DNA from: Ectocarpus siliculosus
Lineage: Eukaryota; Sar; Phaeophyceae; Ectocarpales; Ectocarpaceae
Direction: 5' to 3'
Length of the DNA stretch: 64,000 nucleotides
Assembly (NCBI GenBank): GCA_000310025.1
Contig: FN649733.1
Location: 4,299,640-4,363,639 of the forward strand
The translations under genes were made by a program, and so were the position numbers. Numbering within the stretch: position 1 is the stretch's first letter; each line of letters begins with the position of its first letter. The notes beneath the pieces were generated by a model. That model was not told where the DNA came from. It made no database searches and saw only the letters and a list, made by a program, of their open reading frames with translations. Positions 26,001 through 38,325 of this stretch are shown here, one piece after another.

Positions 26001-26122
26001 TGCTGGTGTTGAAAAGAACCACCCCCCTCTCTTTGCTGCTGCATTCGCCGCCCCCCCTGAGCAGCCACCTCATCGACGATCACGCCAACCAAGCCCTGGG
26101 CCAGGGATCCAATCATCGCCAT
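20084..26122 (-). CDS. BSCL2: Seipin (lipid droplet biogenesis protein)
   Basis: Seipin is an ER membrane oligomer that organises lipid-droplet formation. Minus-strand exons: 26122-25832, 25302-25165, 24966-24878, 24616-24529, 23945-23763, 23417-23325, 21256-20084; every junction is in phase, giving 684 residues. Residues 1-97 are Gln-rich. Membrane segment 1 is about 101-127 (EAVLLSAVVLYGALYWLVMP). The lumenal domain shows MPTSYINRRIGVFM, SSARPAMLPHTSALR, a YVDCIDYYE-type stretch and RVQFYSSSINITPQ. Membrane segment 2 is about 304-335 (FFYSTLAAGVLFIASLEL). About 350 further residues are Ser/Gly/Ala/Thr-rich and disordered, much longer than in human (398 aa) or yeast (285 aa) seipin. ATG at 26122 is the first in-frame ATG; the frame stays open a little upstream, so an earlier exon is possible. 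The last intron contains the assembly gap and false duplication. Confidence 0.9.
20772..21283. repeat. High-quality copy of a falsely duplicated segment (part 1)
   Basis: This 512-base segment, part of seipin's last exon and the adjoining intron end, recurs at 21961-22472 at a constant offset of 1189 bases but in degraded form. This copy keeps the open reading frame and is the reliable one. Confidence 0.85.
21284..21301. repeat. Poly-G tract (poly-C on the seipin sense strand)
   Basis: Eighteen G on the plus strand. On the coding strand it is a poly-C tract ending about 25 bases before the 3' splice site of the last seipin exon. Its degraded twin is the 20-G run at 22473-22492. Confidence 0.9.
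21302..21860. other. Low-quality duplicate of 22493-23050
   Basis: The segment is full of inflated C and A homopolymers yet aligns colinearly with 22493-23050 (offset 1190-1191). Shared landmarks include the CCAATT, AAAAGGG and AAGGAAGGGCAA stretches. It looks like the decayed end of a sequencing read past the poly-G tract, not genomic sequence. Open frames in it should be ignored. Confidence 0.85.
21861..21960. other. Assembly gap (100 N)
   Basis: Exactly 100 N, the usual placeholder for a gap of unknown size. Because both sides are degraded copies of sequence on the other side, the true gap is probably negative, meaning the contigs overlap. Confidence 0.97.
21961..22472. other. Low-quality duplicate of 20772-21283
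   Basis: A colinear, same-length copy of the end of seipin's last exon, with substitutions towards neighbouring bases. The reading frame is destroyed. It is an artefact and not a second seipin exon or pseudogene. Confidence 0.85.
25918..26011. repeat. CTG/CAG-rich tract coding polyglutamine in seipin exon 1
   Basis: Interrupted CTG runs on the plus strand are read on the minus strand in the CAG frame, giving clustered Gln with some His and Tyr near the N-terminus of seipin. Confidence 0.9.
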
Positions 26123-28625
26123 CCCCACCCCCCCTCGCCGTTCAGCCGACCGTAGCAGCGACTAGAGAGCAACTCCTTTCTGTGGCCAACGCCGTGGATG
26201 GGGAAATGAAAATGCTTTGTCTTTGTGGTGATAGTGCAACGGCTTAGGAACGATGCAAAATACTGAAATGACTTCGTACGCACTGCTTTCAGGCACTCTG
26301 TTCATGTTGCTTGCATGTGCATGGTACCCGATCACTGATATATGTGGTAGATACAACTGTGCAGACATCAGACAAATCCCTCATTTCAACACTTCATGTT
26401 CATTAGCAAGTTTGGCAGTTTGGATGGAGGGGCATCTCGAGAAGTCTCAATGTGTCTGTGGTCTCAGAGTGGGTATTTCGGTGCTATTAGGTGCTACTCT
26501 ATCTACAGCAGTAGAGAGGGTGAGCGGGCGTATGATAGAGTGCTTCGATACAAAACAGAGGAACATTACCAAGAAGAAGCCAATAGGGTCAACAAGCACA
26601 GCTCATCGGTGGATCCTAGACTAAACTCTCTGTGACACCTCGTGCTTGACAGCAGTGGCGATGAAATATAGAAACTGAAAGCCTCGACCCGATTTTGACC
26701 TTTCTTATCTCCCGGGCCGCGTCTGTACTCTGTACGCAGTGACATGTCCGCCCGGAGTAAACTAGTAAACCCGTTGTTGTGGGTAGCCAGCTTGCTGCCG
26801 CATGAGAGCAAAACAGCTCGCTTGGATTTAATCAATTACGGTCCATGACAAAGGCCGGCCTGTTGCCTACACATTTCTGCCCGCCGCAGAACTTGTTGTA
26901 CTTCTTTTTCTTTTCTGTAATAAAAGGCAGTTGTGTAAGGCGGTTGGGCAAAGCGGAGTAATTTACAATTGAAGTGGCATACGCACCTGCTGTAGAGAAA
27001 ATGTCCAGCTCAGCCCTCAGGGGTAAAAGGACCAGTGTGCGTGGCTGGACACGTTCTCGGCAGCCACACTCAGCTCTACTCCACTTCCGTGTCAACTCTG
27101 CTTCCGGCTGCAGGCTGGTGGGTGCCGAGAGAGCGCCGACGGACGCCGACTGTGTTGGGGCTCCGTGTAATCGGTGCATTCTTCAGGCGAACTTCTTGAC
27201 ATACCCTCGATATTCCTATACTCTTGCCCCCTATTGACCCACCCCAATCCACCGCCACCGCCACCGCCACCGCCACGCCCACCGCAAGCCCCCGCCACGC
27301 GCGGAGATTTACACGAGAGAGGACGAGAGAGAGAAAGGTGATGAAGAGGGTGCCCTTTCTCAGGAATTTCGTATGGTGAGAACCAGCATCCCGACGTCCT
27401 TGTTGGCTGCTACTTGTAGTCTCCGAACAGCAGATGATGCCTTGCTGACACCGGTGTACTGCTGTACATTAGACCTGCAGCAGGGGCAGGAGGCAGTAGC
27501 TTTGCTATGTCAAAAAGGTGGAGGAATCGTGGAAAGGAGTTGTGCTAATAGCTTGCACGCCATCTGCGTGGTCCACGAGGTTCACTTCGATATGTGCTAC
27601 TAATGTGCAAACCAGCAGTGTCGGCGTGATTTTGCACACCCGCATGTAGACCGGCCGCCTCGTTCCTGTGGTTCAGCTACATCTGCATCGACTTTAGACT
27701 TTATGTAATTCAAAACGTAAATACAAACGCAGAAATACTTCCCATTCGAGATATAACCACAGTTGAACGGGATGTGTTGGAGTCTTTGCAGTGACTGGAG
27801 GGAAACGGGCTGGGTGCTATGTTCGACCCAGTAGCACGCATTGGTGAATACCACACGTAGCTCCGAGAGGGTTTTCGGGCTACAGCAGCATTATATTCTC
27901 CGTTTCCGCCCAGGTGACCAAAGGCTGTTACGCGAGAAGTTGCGCAACGGCTGTGCGGTGTGTGTGCTTCTTGTCGTGCTTCCTGTCGTGTACTATTTTA
28001 GTTGTACATGCACAGCAGTGCCGCTGGAGTGGAGTATTGAGGAGGTCTGCCTCCCGAGTCAGGGGTGCACATCTCACGTCTGTGACTGCCTGTCTGCTGA
28101 TCGTCCAAGATGCGGTAATTAAAACGAATTTACCATCGTTCATGTGTCGACGGAGCACGGTCAACATATAAGATGCATGGAGAGCAAAAATGGTGTCACT
28201 CGTAAACGGCTCCCCACAATTACAGGCAGAGGGTGTGTTCGAAACGGGCTAACTCTTGCGGGGGCACATAATGTACATGATGCAGTAGGAGATCTGCGCC
28301 TCTCTCTCTGTTGCCGACACCACGCCCCTTGCCCATGATTTATTCTCGCACTGCTTTGCTCTCTGCCGCTACTACTGCTGCTCGCCCTTCCTTGTGTCCA
28401 TGCTAAACCTCGGCAGTTCATGACGCTGATGTTCTATTAATTGAATAGTACGGACCTCCCCGGGCGCAAGTTTTTTCCCAGCACACCGGTATTGGTCAAG
28501 TAGGCGGACTTGCCGTGAACGCAGGCCGTTCGAGAAGACCCAGGCTATTCGTGAACTACTGCTGTAGCGGGCGTGGTGTCGAAGCAAAGCGGTGTAGTTC
28601 ACTGGCACCGCCGGCGTAGCTCAGA
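26123..28625. other. Divergent intergenic region between seipin and the four-TM gene
   Basis: It contains the putative 5' flanks of both genes. A CCACCG hexanucleotide repeat lies at about 27251-27285. I see no exon with a recognisable protein; several CAG/CTG-like stretches and short frames are present. Promoter elements could not be identified with confidence. Confidence 0.5.
27251..27285. repeat. CCACCG microsatellite
   Basis: Tandem CCACCG/CCGCCA units followed by an imperfect continuation. Non-coding as far as can be judged. Confidence 0.85.
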
Positions 28626-31600
28626 ATGGCGACCACGAGAAGAAAGCTTTCGTGGGTCCCAAGCGCCCTCAGCAACGTCAGCAACGTCTCCGTACAGTCC
28701 GACGGCAACGGCGGCGGCCTCGCAGGCACGGAGTCGCCACGTGCACCACCGGAACACAACCAGAACAGGCAACCGCGATCATCTGCGGCACGACAAGCGT
28801 TTGGACCCGTTTCCACCTTGGCGCCGGCATATGACCCGTTTGGTGACCCCGCCGCTGCCGCCGCCGCTGCTGTCGCGTTTTCTGGCGAAACTGTCGCTCC
28901 TATCAACGCGACGCGGCCCATTGGCACTGCGGATGGGACAGTAGCAACATCGAATAGTGTTTCGACGCCGCCCAACACCGCCGATGTGGCGGACCCTATC
29001 CCGTATCGGCCGGGTTCATCGATGACGGACAGGCGTAGGTCCGACGTGCATGCTGTCCTGGAGACAGTGAATCAGCTAGCCCAGGACATTGCCGCAAAGG
29101 AGGCGGAGATTTCAGGGGTCAAGCAAGATTTGGAGAACGTGCAGGTGCGTTTGACTGCAGTTATTTTTTCTAACGTCGTTGTTTCTGCCCCTGCGGATGT
29201 CGTCGACGTCATCGTTGCTGCTGTTTTTGCCTTGGATGTTGACATGGTTGCCTTGCCTTGTTCCAACGCCCGCCCAATCCGCAATTGCAATTTGGCAGGG
29301 GGCCATTGAGGTCAGCGGCTCTTATCGGGGGAAAGAGGGGGGTGCGCTGGCTTCGGTGGAGGAAAGGTTAGGCCACAGGGAGCGACTGCTGCGGGAGGAG
29401 AAAGCGCAGCTGCGGGAGGAGAAACTGGAGCTCTCGAGATTTCTTAATGCCGTACCCGAACAGAGAAGAGGATCCGAAGGTGCCGAAAATTTTCCCAGAA
29501 CAAGTAAGATCGGTCGGTAGTCGGCAAGTGTTTTAGTGTTGTTTTCTCCTCTCCCGCAAAGGCTGGCTTTCAGAGTATCTAACCTCCGACGTGTCGCTTT
29601 CCTACATTCATCGCGGATCGGATCCATGGGATGATCCTTGGTATGATGGGCATCTGGGCAGTCAATCAGAGTGTTGTATGATCACTCTGCTCGCCTCGTG
29701 GAACCCCGACTCCCCTACGTCGGTTAGCTGCCGCAAATATGTTTCGAAGGATAACGCTCGTACCTTGCGCGCAATATTATGGAGTAAACTGCCAACACAC
29801 GCTGATTTTGTGGCGTTTCCGTCAAAAATTGGTTGCCGAACGAGAATGGACCCAGTGTTGAAGTTCGTTCATGGCAAACTCAATCGAGCAAACGAACTAC
29901 TTGTCAACATTTTTGCAGCGATTAGGCTGTTCAGCAATACACTCCTTAGTCTCAAGAACTGCGGCGTGCGATGTCATCGAATATTCAATGTTCGTCCGCC
30001 GTCGGCTTGGCCGATAGTTGCTTGTCGATTTCTCCGCGATGAGGTGGCTGGGATGTGGAAAATCGCGTAGTCTTGATGCGAGCTGTCCAAGATTTGGCAT
30101 TGCCGTGAACGACGACTTTTTCAAAGGGAACAGGGGGAAAGGGGTACACAGCATCGTACTCTTCACAGACGTTCTCTCGTCGTTACGTCAGTGCTACAAT
30201 ATGCGCTTCTTGTCGTCGCTTCTCGGGTTTGCTGCTCGGGTTTCGCGCACGCCTTCCATGCATGCAAAGACCCTACAATGCAATAATGGGGCAACACAAC
30301 ACCAAGGGTTGCAATACGTTTGGGGCTTCCCGTTGCGGAGCCTCGTGTTCTTTGCCATATGGTAGGGTATCCGACTATATTCCCGTTTCCGTCTCACCAT
30401 AGCCTCCCCGCGCGCGCGTGCTCTGGCACTCTCGTTGGCGCTTCTCTTACGGTTTCTCTCATCTCGACAGCCGCACGCCCACAAAAGAGGATATCATTCA
30501 TCATGACGCGTTCGCACGCGGATGATCCTTCGCAAGAACTAGCAGGCAAGTGAACAACGAATAAGCTTATTCGTCCGCTTTCCTGCCCTAGCACGTGCTT
30601 GAGCTTGATCACGAGGTAGTACTAGTGCGAATGGATTCGTAGGATCGTTCTCTGTCTGGGTATGTATGCCTGACGCATTCTGTGGTTTTGTATGTTTGAG
30701 TAGTCCTGATTTTCGCCCCTTCCCGCCTCCTGTGCGTGTCTGGTGGAGCGAGATTAGTATGTTAGTATTCTCCACTACTGTGACCGTGGAAGAGGAAACC
30801 GTTGCTTGCCTACAGGGTAGGTGGCTGTTTGGTTCTGTCTACAGGCAAAAAGGACGCGATTTTTTTTGTAGCTTGGCCACAAGCTATAGTACAGAATTTG
30901 AGGTCCAGCTGCCCCCAGCGTGGCCGGACGGCGATAAACGACCTTTCGATGAGTCGGGGACTCGGTCTTGCCAGAGCTCCACGTAAATGTACCTTTCTGC
31001 AGTGGTTCTAGAGCAAGCCGGTGGAGGAGGGCATGGGGCTCCAGTCGATGGCGTGAGCAGAATTACTGCACATGTTCGAACGCGGGGCCTAATAGTACTA
31101 GTTGTTGTCAGTTGCAAATCGCCTTTTACCCACTTGTTCTATACTGGTATTCTCGTGTGGTTGTATTGACTCTTAACTAAACAACATCGTGTTCCGCGTC
31201 AGATCAGTGTCAGCAACATGAGGTGCAATTTCAACCCAATGCCTGGTGTCGCCGTGCTTCCGCCACGTTGTGCTTCCGCCATGTCCTCCTTCAGAGCAAC
31301 GAAGGATGTCTCGGGTCCAAGAACTGATTCGGGAGAGACGGCAGAGCGTGAACAGCAGCGAACAGCTCGGAGATGAAGGTGCGAACTGCCGACTCCAATG
31401 TCGGACACTCGAGAGTGTATGACTGCCCGACAGTGTTTTGCAAATGCGCATGATCAACGAATGGATGTCCAACTAAAGCAATCCATTGTAGGAGCAGCCG
31501 AGACCCCGTACAACACTTCGGTGGCTTGCGCCACCACGACACTTGCTTGTCCGCTATATCGGGCGACCACCAAGCTTTCACGGGCCGAGAATTGTGAAGC

Positions 31601-33435
31601 TCCGTGTTCTTCCGTAATCCGCCGCCTCACCCTCCGTCGACCTCGAAGTCGGTTCGTTCAGCCGGGACGTCGTTATCGATAGGCTCGATGGCGGCTGACT
31701 CACGCGCCGGTTGCTTTTGGTTTATCCGCGCATCTTGTCCAAGCGTCGGGTTGTTCTTGGCTGGTTTTGGTGATCGTTGCCCGCAGCCTCTGCCCTTGGG
31801 TGCACGGACGTACCATGCCAGCCTTCCAGTTGCTACCGCTGTTGTCGTCGGTATTGTTTTTTTGCGGCCACCCCATGGTATGCCTCAATAAAGTTGGCGA
31901 AGGTACGAAAGGAAATGTGGAAGGGGTTTGAAGTCGATCAATATGATTCGCTGCAAACGGAAAGCCTAGAGGGGTTCAAGAAGGAGATATGAGGTCCCTT
32001 GTCGAAGGGAGAAGAATGGAGGTCTACGGAATTAGAAATCATGGTAGAGGAGGGTCTAGATGTATACGGGATGTTGGAAGTAACAGGGGTCAAGGAGTAC
32101 CAACATGAACCAAGTGATGGAGGGAAGTCAAGAACGCATAAGTTTATCCGTCCACTTGGACTGGGGATAGTGACCTTGCGAGAACGGAGACGATGACAAG
32201 TTCAGTTGTGAATATTGCTCCGAGTGCCCAGACCGGGTTCATGTAGGCGCAGCATGTCCGTTGAACGAAAAGGAGATTGTACATGACTGAGGTGGGGAAA
32301 ATCCAAGGAAAGGACAAAGAAAAGTTGAGGCATGGAGTAGCCAGGAGAGGAAGGTAGCTTTCTGGACTAATTATAGGAAGTGGGTTGAAAAGGCGGGAAG
32401 TTATATCAATAGGATATATCCATTTTTGCGCCACCTTTGGTAACGTACGAAGGGACGATTGGCTACTGATGTTCAGTCCTGTGGGAACAACGCCCCATGT
32501 TGTCGAGGGCCCGTGGTTGAACATCTAGGTATGCATGAGTACGCAGCCCCATAGTGTGCCTTCGTAACCTAAGGCCGACCAACGTTGTGTAACTGTTTAT
32601 GCAACCCGGGTTAATGCAGCACCACCTCTCTTTTCCGTTGCTCTTCATTACCCCCTCTTTCCGCTTGTCGTCGCAGCCGGTGAGGACACCGTGTTCGAGA
32701 TCCACAAGATGGAGGAGGACTCTAGGCTGCTCGTTAGGCTAAGCGCCTTCAACGTTCCCATCCTGGTCGCCACGCTGTTGTCGGGCTTCACTCTCTTGCT
32801 CTTCGACGTTGCTAAGACGGACCTTGCTCGACGGCTGGCGGTCCTGTCCTTCGGACTAGAGACGTCGTCCAGCACCATGCTGTGCCTAATCTCTTTCCGG
32901 GGGCAGCAGCTGTACGCACACTCGACAGACATCAAGCCGCTAACGAGAAGGTGCGTTCGTGCAAGAGACCACATGGTTTTTGCATCGCAGAGGAAGGCTT
33001 CCCTTTTTGACGGGAAGGTGACGTAGGTCAACGTTGCGCCTCGAGCGACGTTGTGCCTCAAGCGACGTTGCGCCTCGAGCTAGCCTTCTTTGTAGCCCGT
33101 CAGGGTCCAAACGTACGTGCACCCACCCCGGCCGTCCTCCCTGCTTGCTTTGACCATGTGCCTCCATGGGACGCAAAAATGTGACACACCCACACAGGTT
33201 CCTGCGGAAGATGTGCAACGTGACTGTGTTGGCCCTTGTGCTATTTTCCTTGGGAGTCATCGCTTTCGTCGTTTCGTTCGTGGTGGAAGCAAGTGAGGAA
33301 TTGGGCGTGGGGTGGTTGGCGGTTTTGGGGCTCGTCCTGTGCCCCACGATGCTGGCCGGGCTGATGTTTGTAATAAGCACTGTACAGGTGCGGCGGCACT
33401 CGATAGAGTCTGTTCCCCCCCGCGCCAGGCAGTAA
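28626..33435 (+). CDS. Unrecognised protein: disordered N-terminus, coiled coil, four membrane segments
   Basis: Exons: 28626-29144, 29299-29503, 32677-32950, 33198-33435; phases 0, 1 and 2 agree at the three junctions and give 411 residues. Exon 1 is Ser/Pro/Ala-rich and ends in a helix (VLETVNQLAQDIAAKEAEIS). Exon 2 is a charged coiled coil (ERLLREEKAQLREEKLEL). Exons 3 and 4 hold four hydrophobic segments: FNVPILVATLLSGFTLLLF, then LAVLSFGLETSSSTMLCLIS, then VTVLALVLFSLGVIAFVVSF, then LAVLGLVLCPTMLAGLMFVI, ending PPRARQ-stop. The family is not recognised. The four-segment layout with LLSGF in the first segment recalls Orai calcium channels, but this is weak. The 3.2 kb intron 2 may hide another exon, and the two halves could be separate genes. 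Confidence 0.58.
29504..32676 (+). other. Long intron or intergenic stretch in the four-TM gene
   Basis: Begins with a GTAAGA donor and ends with a TCGTCGCAG acceptor. No convincing additional exon is seen. At 31880-32200 the translation (LEIMVEEGLDVYGMLEV and flanking residues) faintly resembles the N-terminus of a LINE-type endonuclease, suggesting a decayed element in the intron. Confidence 0.4.
33028..33082. repeat. Short tandem repeat, unit about 17-18 bases
   Basis: Three imperfect copies of a CGACGTTGCGCCTCGAG-type unit, inside the last intron of the four-TM gene. Confidence 0.6.
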
Positions 33436-36400
33436 CAGATATTGTAGCCATTCAGTTTGTGCATATCACACCAGACACTTACCTTGTAGCTTAGTCCATG
33501 CAGATGGTTTGGTCGTGTGCCGTTCGCAGATCGTGTTCAACAGCGTGCACAGGGCTCTAGGTTGAACAATGTCTTGGACTTGGGGATTAGTAGGCAAAAC
33601 GACTCGTTGACCGTTTGGGTCCTGATCCGTCTTTTATTTATGTGAGCATGTGCGTGCCAATTTTGGACGTCCCTTCTGGCACGAGTTCGATGCCTGGTTG
33701 GTTTGGAGTATGGAGGGGGGATGGTACATAAAAACATATTGATATCTTGTCCGGAACCAAACTAACATACGTGTTGGTGCCGACAAGCTGGAAATGAAAG
33801 AGGATGGGTTTGGTGCGGGTTCCGGTGGGTGTAGAAGAGTTTAGTGTAGAAAGGCTAGCCCTAACAGGTGTTTTTGTGGGCAAGCACGACTTAAAGTAGG
33901 TGGGCGTCCCGCAGGTCTGTCTCGCCTCGGATTGAGGCATGAGTTGGCCCATTTAGGATCGCCATTGTCGTATACAAAGAAGAAACTTCAATAGCTGTCC
34001 CGGTTTGGATACGTTGAGATTGCCGAGGGCGATGCATGCATCTTGAGGCGTCCCCCTGTCGTTGTTTCACGATTGATCGCGGGGAAGCCGCGAACGTTTT
34101 TGGCCTTAGCAGTGTCCGGCCTCGTCTCCGTTGTATCTGTCTGCAACTTCGTTGTGCGCACCCTTCGTCTGGGTGTCGTGGAGGTCGACGTCGGCGAAAA
34201 TAACTTGTGGTTGCGCTGTTGACGTCAGTGAGTGTTTCACGCACTCGTAAGGGTGCACGAGACGGAACGGGATACGGCAGTCTTGCAAGACTGCTGTGCA
34301 ATACCTGGATGTCCGGCATGGTTGCAGAGCCGCGGGAAGGAAGATCAGGAACGTGGGATTACGTATGTCATGCCGCCTTCACGGCATGTTCGGGATGATT
34401 GCTAGTAACGATTGGACGACTTCGAGCTCGCCTTTGCCCTCGTAGCTATATGTCGCTGCCAAACGTCCTTGGTTTTGGCAAGGTGAATGAGAAGCAGTAG
34501 GTGACTGCGTCAGACCGCAGAGCTGAAGCCGCAGTTATTGGAGAAGTCATACAGCAGTGCATTTACAGTTTGAGTGGTGGGTTGAACACTTCGAGATTCT
34601 TTTGCATCTTGTTTCCTGGAGACTTTTATTTAGTAAGGTGGCAACGGGAGCATCCACTTGGCAATACCTAAAATGTTGGCCAGCGTATCAGCACCGACTG
34701 GACGCATCAGGGAAGTACATTACATTGTTGCTTCAGTGGAACCCATTTAATTTATTCTGATTTTATTTTCGGGGTCAATTCCTTCTCGCCCAGGTCTGCT
34801 AGTTCTGTCGATTGACATATTTTGTACTCCCTGTTCAGTACCTTTTCAAAATGTAGCGTGATTGTACAGTATGAAGAGAGGCTTAGTTTCATTAAATGCT
34901 AAGCCGCACCGATAGGTCGGCACTGTGCCGGGATAGAGAGGACCATGCATAAAGTACACAGCTTCCATTTGTTTATTTAACACGTTTCGTTTTTCTTTGT
35001 CGTTCCATCTGTTTTGGGACCCAGTCTACACCTTTTGGCGTGTGTTTGACCCACCACCCGGGTCACGGAAAAATAATTCTCCACCTTTCTTTCCTCACCT
35101 GCGGTGCCTGCCTTCAGCCCTTTGAGTGAGAAGGGTTCAGCGTTTTCTTCCGTCTTTGTTGAGTACTGTACGAATAGACTATGCCCTTTTCGTATTGTGC
35201 AAGTTGTTTTCATTTCGGAGAGATTGGACACATAGCCTAGAGCCAGAGGATTTTTTTTTTTTTAAATCTTTGATTGCCTTCGGTAGTGGTTTTCTAACGT
35301 TGTTCTAGAGAGCACCCGCTCATCGTTTTGTCCCTCTCCTTCTTGTTCGGAACCCGAAAATCTCGTTCGGGACGAGTTCCACTGCGAACGGTCAACTTTA
35401 GGAGCTCTTCGAGCATTGATGGTATTTCGTTCACGTGCGCAGCATTTATCTGTGGAAGAAATGGTGGCGTTCAAAGGCGTCCCATTTCAAGGTCGGTGGT
35501 GGACCTTCCGTCTCTATTCACACCGGCGTCCCGCCGAGACGTCTGATTTCGGCGGGAAATTGCACCGCTTGAATCCTGCCAACCAACCATTGTGGATTTG
35601 AGCCTGGAATTGCAAAGTGACTGGGCGGGCGGAGCACACTCGGAAGAAATCCACACAGGAGATTGCTATGAGCTGGGATACGGGTACCCACGTAGAGGCG
35701 TTCAGCCCCCTTGAAGGTGTGTGTGTAGTCGACATGGTCCCATCTGCATGACTTCCGTCGAGGGTCATTAACTTGATCTCATGACGGTTAGATTGCATAC
35801 TGTACGATAGTTTATTTATTGTTCGTGTTCCTGTGTTTTCAGCGTGACGAGACTGAGCTGGATCAACAGGGGACTCGCTCATGTTGTAACTTTGTGATAC
35901 TACTGAAGTATTTTTTCCTCCCAATCCTCCGTCCTGTTCATCAAGCTTCGCCTATCTACTTCTCCGTGAAGAACAAATGCCCACTTCAGGGTGTTCTCGG
36001 CGGTTGTTCGCAAGTATGTAGAACCATAGATATTCATGAGTAGGCGTGCTGTTGCCCTTCGAAACTAATCTTCGCGGAGGCAGGCCTACTAACTTCACTC
36101 AACCAATTCCTTGGGGGGTGCATGAGGCTCACAGGGGGGGGGGGGGGGATATACTGCCGACACAGATCGGTCTCCAACCTAAACGCCACGACATACAAGT
36201 CGCATCCACGCGATGTGGATTGTGCAAAGCAACGATTGACCGGACCCTCTTTACCGTATGTAATGTTGTTCAGGTCTCCCACAGAACCCGAGAAATTGCT
36301 TTACGGAATAGAGCTGCGACAACGAATACCCTTTTTTCTTATTTCGCACTACCTAACCTCGTACTCGATTCATCATTCCAGGATACGGTTTTAGTCTCAG

Positions 36401-38325
36401 CAAGGGACGAAAATTGATGGTGCAACACTCCAAAAAGGCTACAGCTTGAGACATCAGCATTAAAATCGTGTAACCGATATTTCTACGAAGCCGCTAGGCT
36501 CGCTGCTGCTACCAGTCATCGAGCCAGCAGGCTCGTGGTGTGTACGTCCCAACAGTATTCCTGTCCATGTTCTTGCAACTCGTGCTCTCTTCTGTCCCAG
36601 GTTCACCATGAAGAAGGAGCTGGGCATCTTGCGTTATAGTGTCCTCCCAATGAGCGACGGCTGTCTCTGAGATTCTCGCTTGATCGCCGCCACGCATGGT
36701 TCCATGGCTACCCTTTGGACGCGGTGGTTTCTGTCTGGGCGATACTGCTATGTTTCCGCCGGAAACCTTACGGGTACGAGTCAGGACTTCCTGCGGTTGG
36801 TCGGTGCGGACTTTCGGTGTAAGATGGACGAGCAAAACCGCGGTTGGTTGTCGACAGCAAGGCCGAGGCATTTGTATGTCGAACATTGTCGTTGTGTGCA
36901 CAGCATAAAACTTGAAGCGTTTTGACGATATCGGAAGCGATCGCTTGACGCTTCGACCGTTCTGGGTAATTTTAGCATTGGAACGTGCCCATTCGTATGT
37001 AAAAGTGGTCTAAGGAAAATGTCGAAATGGGCGTTCGGGGGCACACGCCAGAGTTCGAATAACTTCGACAAATTTAGCTCTCGTCCAAGCTACAGGTACG
37101 TACGCCATCCATTCGACAGACCAACACCAATATAATGATTGCCTTATCTGGGGTGATAAGGTGGGCGAAGACAGCCCGAGAGGGGCAGCAATGGAGGGCC
37201 AGCTACGCAAAATATAGAAGGTTGGAATAGGGCGAATCTACACCGCACACATAGTCTACGTAAGTACCGTTTTTCTCTCTGCCTACTTCTACATTAACTT
37301 TTTTTTCCCTCGCCCTCAGTCGTTCATTTGGATCAGTGAGAAATCGTTGATATATATGCACGGCTCAGGGAACTAAGATGTGCCGGTGAAACGGATCTAA
37401 GTATCAGCAATAAATCATCAACACGCGAGAAGGGGTGCACCTCTATGATGCTTTGAACAGCAACTTCCCAGGCCTGGTCGAAGCTCTTATCCTTCCTGTG
37501 TGCCTCACAGACTCGCCTCACCTATTGCGGCGGAACAACCAGCGATGAAGTCAATGCCCGTCACGAACAGAGTGGGCGACTACTACTGTAGTTGGGCCTT
37601 TTTCTCAGCCGACATGACATTTAACGATGGTCCCCGTCGAACAGATCGCGGCTGAGATCTAAATTGACCAAAACTCTGCATTTATCAGTACACAAAACTC
37701 TGCGTTTATCAGTACACCCATCGCATGCCAAGTCATCTCAAAGTCGTCGCACGTTCCCGCACGACGTGAGTCGAACGCTCTGCCCTATGGGCGGGCTTGG
37801 CCACTTGTGATCCATGCTTGACCAAGCACTGGAGACCCTACATGTTCCCTAGTGCACGTGCAGTTCAGTCTCGCAACATCAACCCTAAAATATCAAAATA
37901 TCTCAAGTGATGCTGAAGACCGCTTTTGGTGCTCGGGCTAGCCTTGGGGATTTGATCGGGGACAGGGTGCAGTTAAAAATTCACCTCAAGGCGAATTCGT
38001 ATGATTGAAAGAGCATGCCAAGGTGCGTGAAGGAAAGGCGAATATATTGAAAGACTGCAAACCCCATGATCTACGTAAGAAAATATCTAAGCAAAACCTG
38101 CCAGTGCCCCTACAGCATCCATCATTCGCCCCGATTTTGACCGCCACATCTCTACCCGTCTGAGCCATTCCCTGTACTTGTTATGTTCACGTTAGGATAT
38201 ACCTTCCAACCAGTTTGCTTGACCGACGTTCGCGAAGTTACCCTTGAAACAATTGCGGAGTCCTGTGACAATGACTGTAGTACCTTTCCGTCACCAATGA
38301 TTTCTGTTTGGCCCTGTATGCCACT
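33436..38325. other. Gene-poor interval between the four-TM gene and LRRC49
   Basis: The two flanking genes converge here. No exon chain is supported. Present are a 15-G run at 36134-36148, a perfect 16-base palindrome (CAGTCTTGCAAGACTG) near 34279, and several short frames, including 36509-36901 (-), that match no family I recognise. Decayed transposon sequence is plausible but unproven. Confidence 0.45.
36134..36148. repeat. Poly-G tract
   Basis: Fifteen consecutive G in the gene-poor interval. It is not adjacent to any splice site I can identify. Confidence 0.9.

Noticed and set aside
36509-36901. A 130-codon minus-strand frame considered as copia-type retrotransposon
   Set aside because: No reverse transcriptase, integrase or protease motif is visible in any frame.
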